A stretch of DNA of 64,000 nucleotides from an uncultured Clostridia bacterium (GTDB lineage Bacteria; Bacillota; Clostridia; Christensenellales; Aristaeellaceae): contig CAMVEB010000004.1 of the NCBI GenBank assembly GCA_947166385.1, positions 62,001-126,000 on the forward strand. The letters are read 5' to 3'. A model generated the notes under the pieces. It saw only the letters and a list, made by a program, of their open reading frames with translations, ran no database searches and was not told where the DNA came from. Positions 9,186-18,066 of this stretch are shown here, piece by piece (within the stretch, counting starts at the first letter, position 1; every line of letters begins with the position of its first letter). The position numbers and the translations under genes are program-made.

Positions 9186-9686
9186 TTACTTTAGTGTTTT
9201 CTCGTAAACAAGCCTGTCTTCTTTAGAGCCATCTGATAGTTCAAATGCATCTGGTATTACTTCTATCAGATGAAAATCCAGTTTATCAAAGACTCGTTGC
9301 ATTCGCAGGTTTCGTTTCATCGTATCACCGTATATTTTTTCCATATGAAATAAATCGTGAGCTTCTTTCATTCCAAGTCGAATTGCTTCTGTTCCTATCC
9401 CACAGTTTTTCACATCGTTGTTTTGCAGGATAATCCCAAATTCACAACATTTTTTTGCTCGGTCAATTCGCTTCAATTGAAAAGATCCTATTGGAATGCC
9501 ATCTAGAAAAATCCCATAATGTGCATAATCTTCTCGATTTTTATCATGATTATATGCATATGATCTTGAAATCTGTTCTTTATTATATACAAATTGATTG
9601 TTTCCCATCATCGGATCTGACTGATACCCCTGAAAAAAGGCATGATATTCATCTTCTGAGAATTTTCGCAATTCCAATTTTTTCAA
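9186..9686 (-). CDS. GNAT family N-acetyltransferase
   Basis: A RimJ/RimL-like GNAT with a conserved core: YGIFLDGIPIGSFQLKRID, CEFGIILQ, GIGTEAIRLGMKEAHD (acetyl-CoA loop), then MEKIYGDTMKRNLRMQRVFDKLDF. I place the start at the TTG at 9686 (166 aa, N-terminus KKLELRKFSEDEY), which is 8 nt after AAAGGA. Longer readings with ATG at 9761 or 9923 have no RBS and would run antisense through the neighbouring Cys-rich gene. Acceptor substrate unknown. Co-transcribed with the downstream rRNA methyltransferase. Confidence 0.8.
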   Translation of the reverse strand: MKKLELRKFSEDEYHAFFQGYQSDPMMGNNQFVYNKEQISRSYAYNHDKNREDYAHYGIFLDGIPIGSFQLKRIDRAKKCCEFGIILQNNDVKNCGIGTEAIRLGMKEAHDLFHMEKIYGDTMKRNLRMQRVFDKLDFHLIEVIPDAFELSDGSKEDRLVYEKTLK

Positions 9687-9742
9687 AACTTGACCGTCCT
9701 TTCCATCAAGGTCTATAATCTCAAGTAAAGGAGGGGAGTGAT

Positions 9743-9943
9743 TTGTCTTCAATTCGTTCATGCATCTTATATGATCGGGAATGTATTGGATGTGGTGAAT
9801 GTGATCGTTGTGATCTTGATCCTGAGAAAACCTGCGATAACTGCATGAAATGCATCCAGTCCGATTCAGAATATAAAAGTATCGCAATTGATTGTATTTT
9901 GTTGAATGAACATGCAGATTCAATCGAATCTGGAGATCACTAG
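9743..9943 (+). CDS. Small Cys-rich protein, possible metal or Fe-S binding
   Basis: 66 aa from a TTG start at 9743 with a strong RBS (AAAGGAGGGG, 6 nt before). It has a dense run CIGCGECDRCDLD, then TCDNCMKC: CxxCxxCxxC followed by CxxCxxC, ferredoxin-like spacing, and an acidic, His-containing tail. Similar short CxxC proteins of unknown function occur in Clostridia, to my recollection. It is the only plus-strand gene between 8 and 34 kb and is divergent from the GNAT gene. Binding of a cluster or zinc is inferred from the Cys pattern alone. Confidence 0.72.
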   Translation: MSSIRSCILYDRECIGCGECDRCDLDPEKTCDNCMKCIQSDSEYKSIAIDCILLNEHADSIESGDH

Positions 9944-10040
9944 TACATTATAATCACTTTTCATGAACAAAATCAATTAAATTGTCTCTGATCAAAGTAT
10001 TGATATCAATGATCGTCATCTTGATGACCTTGGATGCGTA

Positions 10041-11153
10041 TTACTGATCTTCATCTGACAAAAACTCCGGATCTCCAGGCAGATGGACATGTTCTGCTGC
10101 CTTTTTGCGCCGGGCATCTGTCATATCCGCATAATGCTTTCTGGTCGTGTCCACTGAAGTATGACCCAAAACATCTGCAACAAGATAAATATCTCCAGTT
10201 TCATGATAAAGATTTGTTGCATATGTACTTCTAAGTTTGTGAGGACTTATTTTCGGTTTGAGGGGTGCTGCAACAGAAGCATATTTTTTTACCAGGTTTT
10301 GAACTGCCCGTTGTGTTATACGTCGCCGCTGGAGACTGAGAAATAGAGCATCTTCGTGTTCTGGAAGTGCATCCATTTTCATTCTCTCTTCCAGATATTC
10401 TGCTAATGCGTCTGCAACTTCAGGCGGGAAATATAAAACAACCTGATTGCCGCCTTTACGCGTAACAACAAATGCATTGTTTTCGAGATCAACATCATCT
10501 AAGTTAATGCCAACACATTCACTCACACGAATTCCGGTGCCAAGGAACAAGGAAAGTATTGCATAGTCTCTTTTTGAAGTTATTCTCTGATACTTTTTCT
10601 GTCTTTCCGAAAGTTGATCACCTGATCGTGTTAAATCAAGGATTTTTTTCATTTCTGCCATGTTTAGTCGTATAATCGGCTTTTCATGAATTTTCGGGAG
10701 AGGAACAAGCTCTGTAACATTTGAAGAAATACGCTGATTTACATACAAATAATTGTAAAAAGCACGAACCGAGCATAGTTTTCTTTTAATAGAAAGTTCA
10801 TGATTTACATATGCTTTGTTAGGTTCCGAAGTTTCTGCTGTCGTTTTATAATAGAATGTCAAATATTCAGTATAGGCAATCAGATCATTTCTACTTAATT
10901 TGGCTAAATCACTATCATCAAATAAAGGCAAGGGTTTATCTGCAAAAGCAACTCTTTCAGTCTGCAAAAACTGGAAAAATGTTTTTAAATCAATAGCATA
11001 TGCGAGACGTGTAAAAGTCCCAGTTGAAATAGCAATTGAACGTATAAAATCAGAACAAGCAGCTGGCAAATCCTTCATAATTGACCGAATTTTCTTTATT
11101 CGATTCAAATCAACTTCTTCTCTGTAATGGTTTAATTTATACTTTTCTGTCAT
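10041..11153 (-). CDS. Tyrosine recombinase, XerS/XerC-like
   Basis: 370 aa. A SAM-like N-terminal core-binding domain (about 25-150) precedes the catalytic domain with all tyrosine recombinase residues visible: R209 (GTGIRVSE), K233 (VTRKGGN), H305 and R308 (SPHKLRSTYAT), H331 (VLGHTSVDTTRKHY) and nucleophile Y341. Length and the long N-terminal half resemble the single-recombinase type XerS rather than the roughly 300-aa XerC/XerD. In Bacillus a xer gene (codV) lies between trmFO and hslV; here that slot is empty and this gene lies downstream of hslU-proC-rnhA. A dif-like inverted repeat lies 32 bp before the start. Likely role: chromosome dimer resolution. A phage integrase is less likely because no other phage genes are near. 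Confidence 0.82.
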   Translation of the reverse strand: MTEKYKLNHYREEVDLNRIKKIRSIMKDLPAACSDFIRSIAISTGTFTRLAYAIDLKTFFQFLQTERVAFADKPLPLFDDSDLAKLSRNDLIAYTEYLTFYYKTTAETSEPNKAYVNHELSIKRKLCSVRAFYNYLYVNQRISSNVTELVPLPKIHEKPIIRLNMAEMKKILDLTRSGDQLSERQKKYQRITSKRDYAILSLFLGTGIRVSECVGINLDDVDLENNAFVVTRKGGNQVVLYFPPEVADALAEYLEERMKMDALPEHEDALFLSLQRRRITQRAVQNLVKKYASVAAPLKPKISPHKLRSTYATNLYHETGDIYLVADVLGHTSVDTTRKHYADMTDARRKKAAEHVHLPGDPEFLSDEDQ

Positions 11154-11184
11154 GTCTTTTCCCTTCTGGCAATTTTATACGTAT

Positions 11185-11216
11185 ACTATTCGTAAAACTA
11201 TGGTTTAGCGAATAGT
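11185..11216. other. Dif-like 32-bp inverted repeat upstream of the Xer gene
   Basis: Outer arms ACTATTCG and CGAATAGT are perfect 8-bp inverted repeats; inside them TAAAAC.. and GTTTAG continue the symmetry with three mismatches out of 17 positions, around a short centre (ACTATGG). Two-arm architecture with a short central region is what Xer recombinases use. As in streptococci, where the dif site lies beside xerS, it is next to the recombinase gene. It could instead be an operator for the gene. Confidence 0.5.
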
Positions 11217-11276
11217 TAAATTTGTCAAGTACAATAATCATAGGATATTTATACCGCCAAATTCCCTTTTATTCAG

Positions 11277-11756
11277 TCAAGCCTCTTCATCTTTAATACA
11301 ATTAATTCGCTTAAATTCATCAATAGCTCTTCTTGCCAATTCATCGCATCGATTATTTTCAGGATGATCGGAATGCCCCTTTACCTTAACAAACGTAACA
11401 TTATGCTTCTTTGTCTGAGTATTCAGAATAAACCACAAATCCTGATTTTCCACAGGCGTCCCATTACTTGTTTTCCATCCTTTAGTTTTCCAGTTTTCAA
11501 TCCAATGATCATTGAACGCTTGAACAAGATAATTACTGTCTGAATAAAGTGTTACATTACAGGGTTCTTTTAAAGCCCCTAGTCCGCTAATTGCTGCAAA
11601 AAGCTCCATACGATTATTAGTTGTTCCCGCCATATATCCACTCAGTTCTTTTTTATGCGGTCCAAATTCAAGAATTGCAGCCCATCCACCAGGGCCTGGG
11701 TTTCCACTGCACGCTCCATCAGTATAAATTTTGACGTTTTTTCTTTCATCAGCCAT
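11277..11756 (-). CDS. rnhA: Ribonuclease HI
   Basis: 159 aa. Typical bacterial RNase HI: TDGACSGNPGPGGWA (first catalytic Asp), NNRMEL (Glu), LYSDSNYL (Asp) and the KGHSDHPENNRCDELA segment with the last His and Asp. It removes the RNA strand of RNA-DNA hybrids. It lies 14 bp downstream of proC in the same direction, so the two are probably co-transcribed. The genome also carries RNase HII (25268-25879). Confidence 0.96.
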   Translation of the reverse strand: MADERKNVKIYTDGACSGNPGPGGWAAILEFGPHKKELSGYMAGTTNNRMELFAAISGLGALKEPCNVTLYSDSNYLVQAFNDHWIENWKTKGWKTSNGTPVENQDLWFILNTQTKKHNVTFVKVKGHSDHPENNRCDELARRAIDEFKRINCIKDEEA

Positions 11757-11770
11757 AAAAGCATCTCCGA

Positions 11771-12586
11771 TTATAATTTTAAAGACATTTTCCGACTTTT
11801 ATCAGCACAGGCTTTCATTGCATCCAAAATAGCTGCGCGAAATCCCTTTCTTTCCAATTCTTCCACTGCTTCAATTGTTGTTCCGCCTGGAGAACAGACA
11901 GCATCTTTCAATGCAGCAGGATGCGTTCCTGTGGATAAAACCATTAATGCACTTCCAAGAACGCTTTGTGCGGCCATTTCATATGCATGAATTCTTGGGA
12001 TTCCTTCACGAACAGCAGCATCAGCCATAGCTTCAATCATGATATAAACATATGCCGGACTGCTCCCACTCAGTGCAACTACACCATCAAACAATCGTTC
12101 CGGAAGGATGATAGTTTTACCGACTGAATCAAATATCCCTTTTGCAAATTCATAATCTTCTTTTGAAAATGTTGATTCATCACATAATGCTGTCATTCCC
12201 TCGCCAACCAACGCCGGAGTATTTGGCATGACACGCATATAAGTCGCTCCTGTCCCTTCCAATGCGTTTTCCAGCATTTCAGTCGTATATCCTGCGACAA
12301 TGCTGAGAATGGCTTTCCCTTGGATTGATTGACGAATTTTTCCAATGACATCAGGAACAAAAATCGGTTTAACTGCAAGAAGAATAAAATCTGATAGTTC
12401 AGCAACTTCCTGACAATCCGATGCAAGCCTTATTCCAGGCAAATCATTTTCGACTTCACGCAGCTTCTTTCTATTAGTATCAAACGCAACAACTTGAGAT
12501 GCTCGGACGTATTCGGCTTCCACAATTCCACGCAAAATAGCAGACCCCATATTGCCCGTTCCAATCATTCCAATCGTTCGATTCAT
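11771..12586 (-). CDS. proC: Pyrroline-5-carboxylate reductase
   Basis: 271 aa, full length. N-terminal NAD(P)-binding Rossmann motif IGTGNMGSAIL (7-17), then LAVKP and SIVAGYT, and the C-terminal ProC signature with VVALSGSSPAYVY and CSPGGTTIEAVEELE. It catalyses the last step of proline synthesis. RBS GGAGGAG 7 nt before the ATG. It lies 82 bp downstream of hslU, a gap without a clear terminator, so it may be the tail of the long rbgA operon or have its own weak promoter. Confidence 0.96.
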   Translation of the reverse strand: MNRTIGMIGTGNMGSAILRGIVEAEYVRASQVVAFDTNRKKLREVENDLPGIRLASDCQEVAELSDFILLAVKPIFVPDVIGKIRQSIQGKAILSIVAGYTTEMLENALEGTGATYMRVMPNTPALVGEGMTALCDESTFSKEDYEFAKGIFDSVGKTIILPERLFDGVVALSGSSPAYVYIMIEAMADAAVREGIPRIHAYEMAAQSVLGSALMVLSTGTHPAALKDAVCSPGGTTIEAVEELERKGFRAAILDAMKACADKSRKMSLKL

Positions 12587-12668
12587 TTTCTTTTCTCCTC
12601 CAGTTGTAGTCGAATATACTTGATAAACATATTTACCTGAAAAGAAACAGTATTAGTGACTTGGAATG

Positions 12669-14039
12669 TCAAAGAATATACTTCTTCATATCTACTGCTT
12701 TGTTTTCTCCCTTCAAATGCTCATTAACATATCTGGCATCGATGTTCAGTTCAAACGGCGGCATATTTGAATCTCCAGCGTTGAATGAGATATCTTCGAG
12801 CAATTGCTCAAAAATCGCATGTAGTCTTCTGGCTCCAATGTCTTCAGCATTTTCATTTGCATTGCAAGCAGCTTCAGCAATTGCATCAATTGCGCTATCA
12901 TCAAAATGAAGCAGAACTTTATCAACTTCCAAAAGCGCATAATATTGTTTTGTTAAAGCATTTTCCGGTACAGTAAGTATTTGTTTAAAGTCATCTTTTG
13001 ATAGACTCTGAAGCTGTATCCTGACAGGAAAACGCCCCTGCAATTCAGGGATCAGGTCAGATACTTTACTTACATGAAACGCACCTGCTGCTATGAAAAG
13101 CATATAATCCGTCTTGATTGGACCATATTTTGTGTTCACAGTACATCCTTCAACAATTGGAAGAATATCCCGCTGTACTCCTTCTCTACTCACATCCGGC
13201 CCTTGGCCGTTTTTATTTCCTGCGATTTTGTCAATTTCATCAATAAAAACAATCCCATTCTGTTCTGCTCTTGTTACAGCTTCCTCCTGAACAGCATCAT
13301 TGTCAATAAGTTTTGCTGCTTCCTGATCAATCAGAATCTTCCTGGCTTCTTTCACTTTTACATGACGAATTCTTGTTTTTTTGGGCATCATGTTTCCCAT
13401 CATATCACCAAGGCTGATACTTGACCCTCCAAGCTCGAGTGTTGGAGCCTCCTCCTCCACTTCCAGTTCAAGTTCATAATCCTCTATTTCTCCACGCATT
13501 AACTGCTGTCTGATTTCTTCTTTTTTCTTGGCAATCATCTGAATTTCCTCATTTGATGATTGTTGTTCCTTTTGTTTCCCAAGCAAAAAATCAAGTGGGT
13601 TGGCTGATGATTGTTTTTTAATTGGATGAGCAATCAACTCAGCCAGTTGTTCTTCAGCAAGAACACGTGCCCTCGGTAGTACTTTTTCCTCATGCTCTTT
13701 TCGCACCATACGTATTGCATTTTCAGCCAAATCTCGAATAATACTTTCTACATCACGTCCTACATATCCAACCTCAGTAAACTTTGTTGCCTCGACTTTA
13801 ATAAATGGAGCGCTTACAAGTCTTGCCAGGCGCCTGGCAATTTCAGTCTTTCCTACACCAGTTGGACCAATCATCAGTATGTTTTTAGGAATGATTTCTT
13901 CGCGCAGTTTCTCTTCTACTTTACTGCGGCGATATCTGTTCCTTAGTGAAATTGCCACTGCTTTTTTTGCATCATTCTGACCAATGATGAATCGATCCAG
14001 TTCGTGTACAATTTGTCTGGGAGTCAGTTGTTCCGACAT
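12669..14039 (-). CDS. hslU: HslU, ATPase subunit of the HslUV protease
   Basis: 456 aa AAA+ unfoldase of the ClpX/HslU type. Walker A GPTGVGKT (58-65), the intermediate I-domain (about 110-245, acidic and Gln rich), Walker B FIDEIDKI near 250, and the C-terminal DIGARRLH sensor region. The C-terminal motif MKKYIL is the tail that docks into HslV. It unfolds substrates and feeds them to HslV, encoded 15 bp upstream. Called ClpY/CodX in Bacillus. No codY follows, unlike in Bacillus. Confidence 0.97.
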   Translation of the reverse strand: MSEQLTPRQIVHELDRFIIGQNDAKKAVAISLRNRYRRSKVEEKLREEIIPKNILMIGPTGVGKTEIARRLARLVSAPFIKVEATKFTEVGYVGRDVESIIRDLAENAIRMVRKEHEEKVLPRARVLAEEQLAELIAHPIKKQSSANPLDFLLGKQKEQQSSNEEIQMIAKKKEEIRQQLMRGEIEDYELELEVEEEAPTLELGGSSISLGDMMGNMMPKKTRIRHVKVKEARKILIDQEAAKLIDNDAVQEEAVTRAEQNGIVFIDEIDKIAGNKNGQGPDVSREGVQRDILPIVEGCTVNTKYGPIKTDYMLFIAAGAFHVSKVSDLIPELQGRFPVRIQLQSLSKDDFKQILTVPENALTKQYYALLEVDKVLLHFDDSAIDAIAEAACNANENAEDIGARRLHAIFEQLLEDISFNAGDSNMPPFELNIDARYVNEHLKGENKAVDMKKYIL

Positions 14040-14054
14040 GTTTTTTATCCTTTC

Positions 14055-14594
14055 TTATACAATTTCTACTGTAATATGATCATTTGTATATACGCATATA
14101 CTGGATGCAATAACTAAAGACTTTTCTGCAATCTCATGAGCTTCCAAATCTGTGTTCTGAATGAGTGCTCTCGCCGCTGCAAGTGCATAATTCCCTCCAG
14201 ATCCGATAGCAGCAATCCCTTCATCCGGATCTATGACTTCGCCAGTTCCACTCAGAATCAATAACCTTTCTTTATTGGCAACTATCATCATTGATTCGAG
14301 TTGTCGCATTGCTTGATCTCCACGCCAATTTTGTGCCAAAGAAACAGCTGCTTTTTCAAGATTGCCGCCAGACTGTTGCAATTTCTCTTCAAACCTTTCA
14401 CACAATGCAAATGCATCTGCCACACTGCCGGCAAATCCTACAACGACTTCATTGTTATACAAACGCCTTACCTTTTTTGCTGAGGTTTTAAAAATCGTAT
14501 GTTCCCCCATCGTCACCTGACCGTCTCCGGCAATGGCAATCTCATTATTCCTCTTTACAGCACAGATCGTAGTTCCTTTAAATGGACTGCTCAT
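14055..14594 (-). CDS. hslV: HslV, peptidase subunit of the HslUV protease
   Basis: 179 aa, an N-terminal nucleophile hydrolase. The sequence starts [15 protein letters not shown], so removal of seven residues would expose the catalytic Thr of the TT pair; bacterial HslV is normally processed this way. [14 protein letters not shown] near residue 130 is a conserved family stretch. The ATG directly abuts the trmFO stop; RBS GGAGGG lies 9 nt before. Bacillus ClpQ uses an N-terminal Ser; this one keeps the classic Thr. Confidence 0.97.
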   Translation of the reverse strand: MSSPFKGTTICAVKRNNEIAIAGDGQVTMGEHTIFKTSAKKVRRLYNNEVVVGFAGSVADAFALCERFEEKLQQSGGNLEKAAVSLAQNWRGDQAMRQLESMMIVANKERLLILSGTGEVIDPDEGIAAIGSGGNYALAAARALIQNTDLEAHEIAEKSLVIASSICVYTNDHITVEIV

Positions 14595-15920
14595 TCAATC
14601 GTTCCCTCCATTCTTAATAACTGTTTGAATATACTTGAGTGATCGTTCTGATACTGCTTCATAACGCATTTGTTTGTTTTGCGTTTTATGCTTTCCGGGA
14701 AGACCCGGAACAGGATCTATAATTCCAAACGTACAATTCATTGGCTGAAAACGGGTATTTGGTGCTGAAACATATTTCCCTAACGCTCCGATAGCTGTGA
14801 ATGAAGGCAGAATAAAAGGTTCCTTCTCTTTCAATTGATTTGCCAGGTTTATCCCGGCGTATAAGCCACTCGCTGCACTTTCAATATATCCTTCAACGCC
14901 AGTTATCTGTCCAGCAAAATAACAAAGCGGTCTGGAAATCATTTCAAATCTCTCATTCAGGAATCCAGGACTGTGAAGAAATGTATTTCGATGCATTACA
15001 CCATACCTGGCAAATACTGCATTTTCTAAACCCGGAATCATGCCAAAGACCCGCTTTTGTTCAGAAAACTTCAAACGGGTTTGAAATCCTACAATATTAT
15101 ACATTGTCTTACTAAAATCATCCTGGCGAAGCTGAACCACAGCAAAAGGTTCCTTACCTGTGCGTGGATCTTTTAATCCCACAGGTTTCATAGGTCCGAA
15201 AGCGGGGACCATTCTTCCTCTTTTTGCCATACTTTCAATAGGCATACATCCTTCAAAAACACTTTTTTCTTCAAAGCCGTGAATATCAGCTGTTTCAGCA
15301 GAAACCAGATCACGAATAAATCTATCGTATTCTTCTTCATTCATTGGACAATTCAGATAATCTTCTCCGCGGCCGTATCGACTTAATTGATAGATCTTGT
15401 TTTCGTTTAATGATTCCTTCAAAACAATTGGAGCTGCAGCATCGTAAAAATTCAATGTTTTTAGTCCCGGAATAGACTGAATACAAGAAGAAAAGCTCTC
15501 ACTAGTTAATGGACCCGTAGAAATAATGACAGCTCCATCCGGAATCTCTGTTATTTCCTCTTCATAGACTTTAATCCTTGGATGATTTCGAATCGATAAT
15601 GTGATTCCTTTTGAAAAAGCTTCTCTGTCAACTGCAAGCGCATCACCAGCAGGTACTCTTGTTTGATCCGCCCACTTCATGATAAGAGAATTCAATATTC
15701 TCATTTCTGCTTTGAGAAGACCAACTGCACTTGATAATCTTTCCCCTCTAAAGCTGTTTGAACAGACAAGTTCCGCAAAACCGTCTGAATGATGAGCCGG
15801 GGTCTTTTTCTTAGGCTTCATTTCATATAGCCTTACGTTTATTCCGGCTTCTGCAAGTTGCCAAGCAGCTTCAGAACCAGCAAGGCCTGCCCCAACAACA
15901 CTAGCAAACAATTCACTCAT
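14595..15920 (-). CDS. trmFO: Folate-dependent tRNA (uracil-5-)-methyltransferase TrmFO
   Basis: 441 aa. N-terminal FAD-binding GAGLAGSEAAWQLAE (8-22) and conserved AHHSDGFAELVCSNSFRG, which holds the catalytic Cys region; GVEGYIESAASGLYAGINLA near 345 is the second dinucleotide-binding stretch. It forms ribothymidine at position 54 of tRNA using methylene-tetrahydrofolate and FADH2, the Gram-positive alternative to TrmA. The ATG overlaps the topA stop by 8 bp, as in the conserved topA-trmFO pair of Firmicutes. Confidence 0.97.
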   Translation of the reverse strand: MSELFASVVGAGLAGSEAAWQLAEAGINVRLYEMKPKKKTPAHHSDGFAELVCSNSFRGERLSSAVGLLKAEMRILNSLIMKWADQTRVPAGDALAVDREAFSKGITLSIRNHPRIKVYEEEITEIPDGAVIISTGPLTSESFSSCIQSIPGLKTLNFYDAAAPIVLKESLNENKIYQLSRYGRGEDYLNCPMNEEEYDRFIRDLVSAETADIHGFEEKSVFEGCMPIESMAKRGRMVPAFGPMKPVGLKDPRTGKEPFAVVQLRQDDFSKTMYNIVGFQTRLKFSEQKRVFGMIPGLENAVFARYGVMHRNTFLHSPGFLNERFEMISRPLCYFAGQITGVEGYIESAASGLYAGINLANQLKEKEPFILPSFTAIGALGKYVSAPNTRFQPMNCTFGIIDPVPGLPGKHKTQNKQMRYEAVSERSLKYIQTVIKNGGND

Positions 15921-18036
15921 CTGTGATATCCTTACCTTTATTTATGAGAGATTTATAATGACAGTTTTCATTTGCGCATAAATGGATGGTCTCCCCTTTT
16001 CCGTTATGCTTTTCCAACATATAACAACCGCATTTGGGACATTTCTCTGTAACAGGTTTATCCCAACTGACAAAATCACATTCAGGATATCCTTCACAAC
16101 CGTAAAATTTCCTGCTTTTCCGACTAACTTTTTCAAGCAACCTTTTTCCACATTTGGGGCATGGGGCTTCTATATAAGACAATAATGGTTTTGTGTTTCG
16201 GCATGTCGGAAAATTAGGACACGCAAGGAATTTCCCATATTTCCCCATTTTATACACCATCATTGCCCCGCATTGATCGCAAGCAACATCACTGATTTCA
16301 TCTTTGATCTCTATTTTGTCTATTTCCTTTTCTGCCACCTGAAGTGTTTTTTCAAAATTGGGATAGAAATCTCTAAGTATTTGTTTCCAATCCTCTTTCC
16401 TTTCTTCAACATCATCAAGTCTTGATTCCATCATTGCAGTAAATTCAGTATCAACTATTTCAGAAAAATATCTATTCATCATGTCTGTAACCATAATGCC
16501 AAGTTCTGTTGGATACAAACGTTTTTTATCTCGTGAAACATATCCGCGTGAAATAATGGTCGATATGGTCGGAGCATATGTTGATGGCCGTCCAATTCCG
16601 TTTTCTTCCAGAGTACGAACCAGGCTGGCTTCAGTATATCTGTTCGGCGGCTGAGTAAAATGCTGTTCTTTTTCAGCTGTAATGATATGAACCATTTGTT
16701 GATCGATTAATTCCGGAAGTGTCATTTCAACAGAATCTGTGTTTTCATCTGTCCCTTCCTCATATAATGCACTAAACCCTTGAAATACTTTGTGCTCCCC
16801 ATAAAACCTTAACACAATACGGTTTCCTGTTATATCAGCCGTCAAAGTTTGATATACTGCCGGGGTCATCTGGCTTGCAACAAAGCGATTATAAATCAAT
16901 CTGTACAGCATATACTGTTCACGGGTAAGAGAATTCTTAATACTCTCGGGTGTACGACGAACACTTGTCGGACGAATTGCCTCATGTGCATCTTGCGCAT
17001 TTTTTCTTCCTTTGTATTCGTTTTTTTCATTGGGCAGAAATTCCAATCCATATTTTTCAGGGATATACTGACGAACTTCCTCCATTGCTTCATCACTAAT
17101 TCTGACAGAATCTGTCCTGATATATGTCACCAGGCCTTGGGTCCCTTCCCCTTCTATTTCTACACCCTCATACAGTTGTTGTACAACCTGCATTGTTTTT
17201 GCAGTTGTAAAACTCAGTTTTCGTCCAGCTTCCTGTTGCAGACTTGAAGTTGTAAAAGGTGGTGAAGGAATTCTTTTCTTTTCCTTCTTTTTTATATCGG
17301 AAATATGAAAACTGTCATTTTCAATTAATTCTACGACTTTTTCAGCTTCTGTTTGATTTGTGACCTGGACTTTTTTCCCATCCACCAGGGAAAGACGCGC
17401 TTTAAACATCTGTATACGTTTCCCAGTTGTTACAGAACATTTTGCAGATATATCCCAGTATTCTTCCGGAATAAATGCTTCAATTTCGTTCTCACGATCA
17501 ACAACCATTCTTGTGGCAACGCTTTGGACTCTTCCTGCAGAAAGACCTTTTTTTACCTTTGCCCAAAGAAGAGGACTTATTTTATATCCAACCAATCGAT
17601 CAAGGACACGTCTTGCCTGCTGAGCATCAATACGTCCCATATCCAGTTTTCTTGGATTCTTAATCGCATTCTGTACAGCCTTTTTTGTAACTTCATTAAA
17701 CTCAATTCGACAAGGTTTCTCTTCATCTACACCAAGAACATGATAAAGATGCCAGCTTATAGCTTCTCCTTCTCTGTCAGGGTCTGTCGCAAAATATATA
17801 TGAGAGGAATTTTTAGCCTCTTTTCGGATCCGGCTGAGGATTTCTCCTCTGCCACGAATTGTAATATACTTAACCTCAAAATCATTTTCGGGCTCAACCC
17901 CAAGCTGACTTTTTGGCAGATCGCAAATATGTCCTTGAGAAGCTTCTACCTTATATCCTTTTCCAAGATAGCGGCTGATAGTTTTTGCTTTTGCTGGAGA
18001 TTCGACGATAATCAATTTTTGTTTGGCGGTTGGCAT
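15913..18036 (-). CDS. topA: DNA topoisomerase I
   Basis: 707 aa type IA topoisomerase. Toprim domain with the VESPAKA motif (11-17) and DPDREGE (85-91); catalytic Tyr305 in VTYIRTDS. The C-terminus carries three C4 zinc-ribbon modules, each with two Cys pairs (from about 585, 625 and 668). It relaxes negative supercoils. Located between dprA and trmFO as in Bacillus. Confidence 0.97.
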   Translation of the reverse strand: MPTAKQKLIIVESPAKAKTISRYLGKGYKVEASQGHICDLPKSQLGVEPENDFEVKYITIRGRGEILSRIRKEAKNSSHIYFATDPDREGEAISWHLYHVLGVDEEKPCRIEFNEVTKKAVQNAIKNPRKLDMGRIDAQQARRVLDRLVGYKISPLLWAKVKKGLSAGRVQSVATRMVVDRENEIEAFIPEEYWDISAKCSVTTGKRIQMFKARLSLVDGKKVQVTNQTEAEKVVELIENDSFHISDIKKKEKKRIPSPPFTTSSLQQEAGRKLSFTTAKTMQVVQQLYEGVEIEGEGTQGLVTYIRTDSVRISDEAMEEVRQYIPEKYGLEFLPNEKNEYKGRKNAQDAHEAIRPTSVRRTPESIKNSLTREQYMLYRLIYNRFVASQMTPAVYQTLTADITGNRIVLRFYGEHKVFQGFSALYEEGTDENTDSVEMTLPELIDQQMVHIITAEKEQHFTQPPNRYTEASLVRTLEENGIGRPSTYAPTISTIISRGYVSRDKKRLYPTELGIMVTDMMNRYFSEIVDTEFTAMMESRLDDVEERKEDWKQILRDFYPNFEKTLQVAEKEIDKIEIKDEISDVACDQCGAMMVYKMGKYGKFLACPNFPTCRNTKPLLSYIEAPCPKCGKRLLEKVSRKSRKFYGCEGYPECDFVSWDKPVTEKCPKCGCYMLEKHNGKGETIHLCANENCHYKSLINKGKDITDE

Positions 18037-18066
18037 ATATTTGCACTGCTCCTTTACAAAGAGAAA

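Noticed and set aside
9687-9923. Longer N-terminus for the GNAT protein (ATG at 9761 or 9923)
   Set aside because: The added residues match no GNAT sequence, lack an RBS, and overlap the well-initiated Cys-rich gene on the other strand.
9999-10010. 12-bp palindrome ATTGATATCAAT
   Set aside because: Short and AT-rich, downstream of two genes, with no other copy noticed near a promoter; probably chance.
10041-11153. Phage or genomic-island integrase
   Set aside because: No tRNA attachment site, excisionase, repressor or phage structural gene nearby; neighbours are housekeeping genes and the protein looks Xer-like.
11222-11227. TTGACA upstream of the Xer gene as a -35 box
   Set aside because: No acceptable -10 hexamer lies 16-19 bp downstream; the spacing falls inside the inverted repeat.
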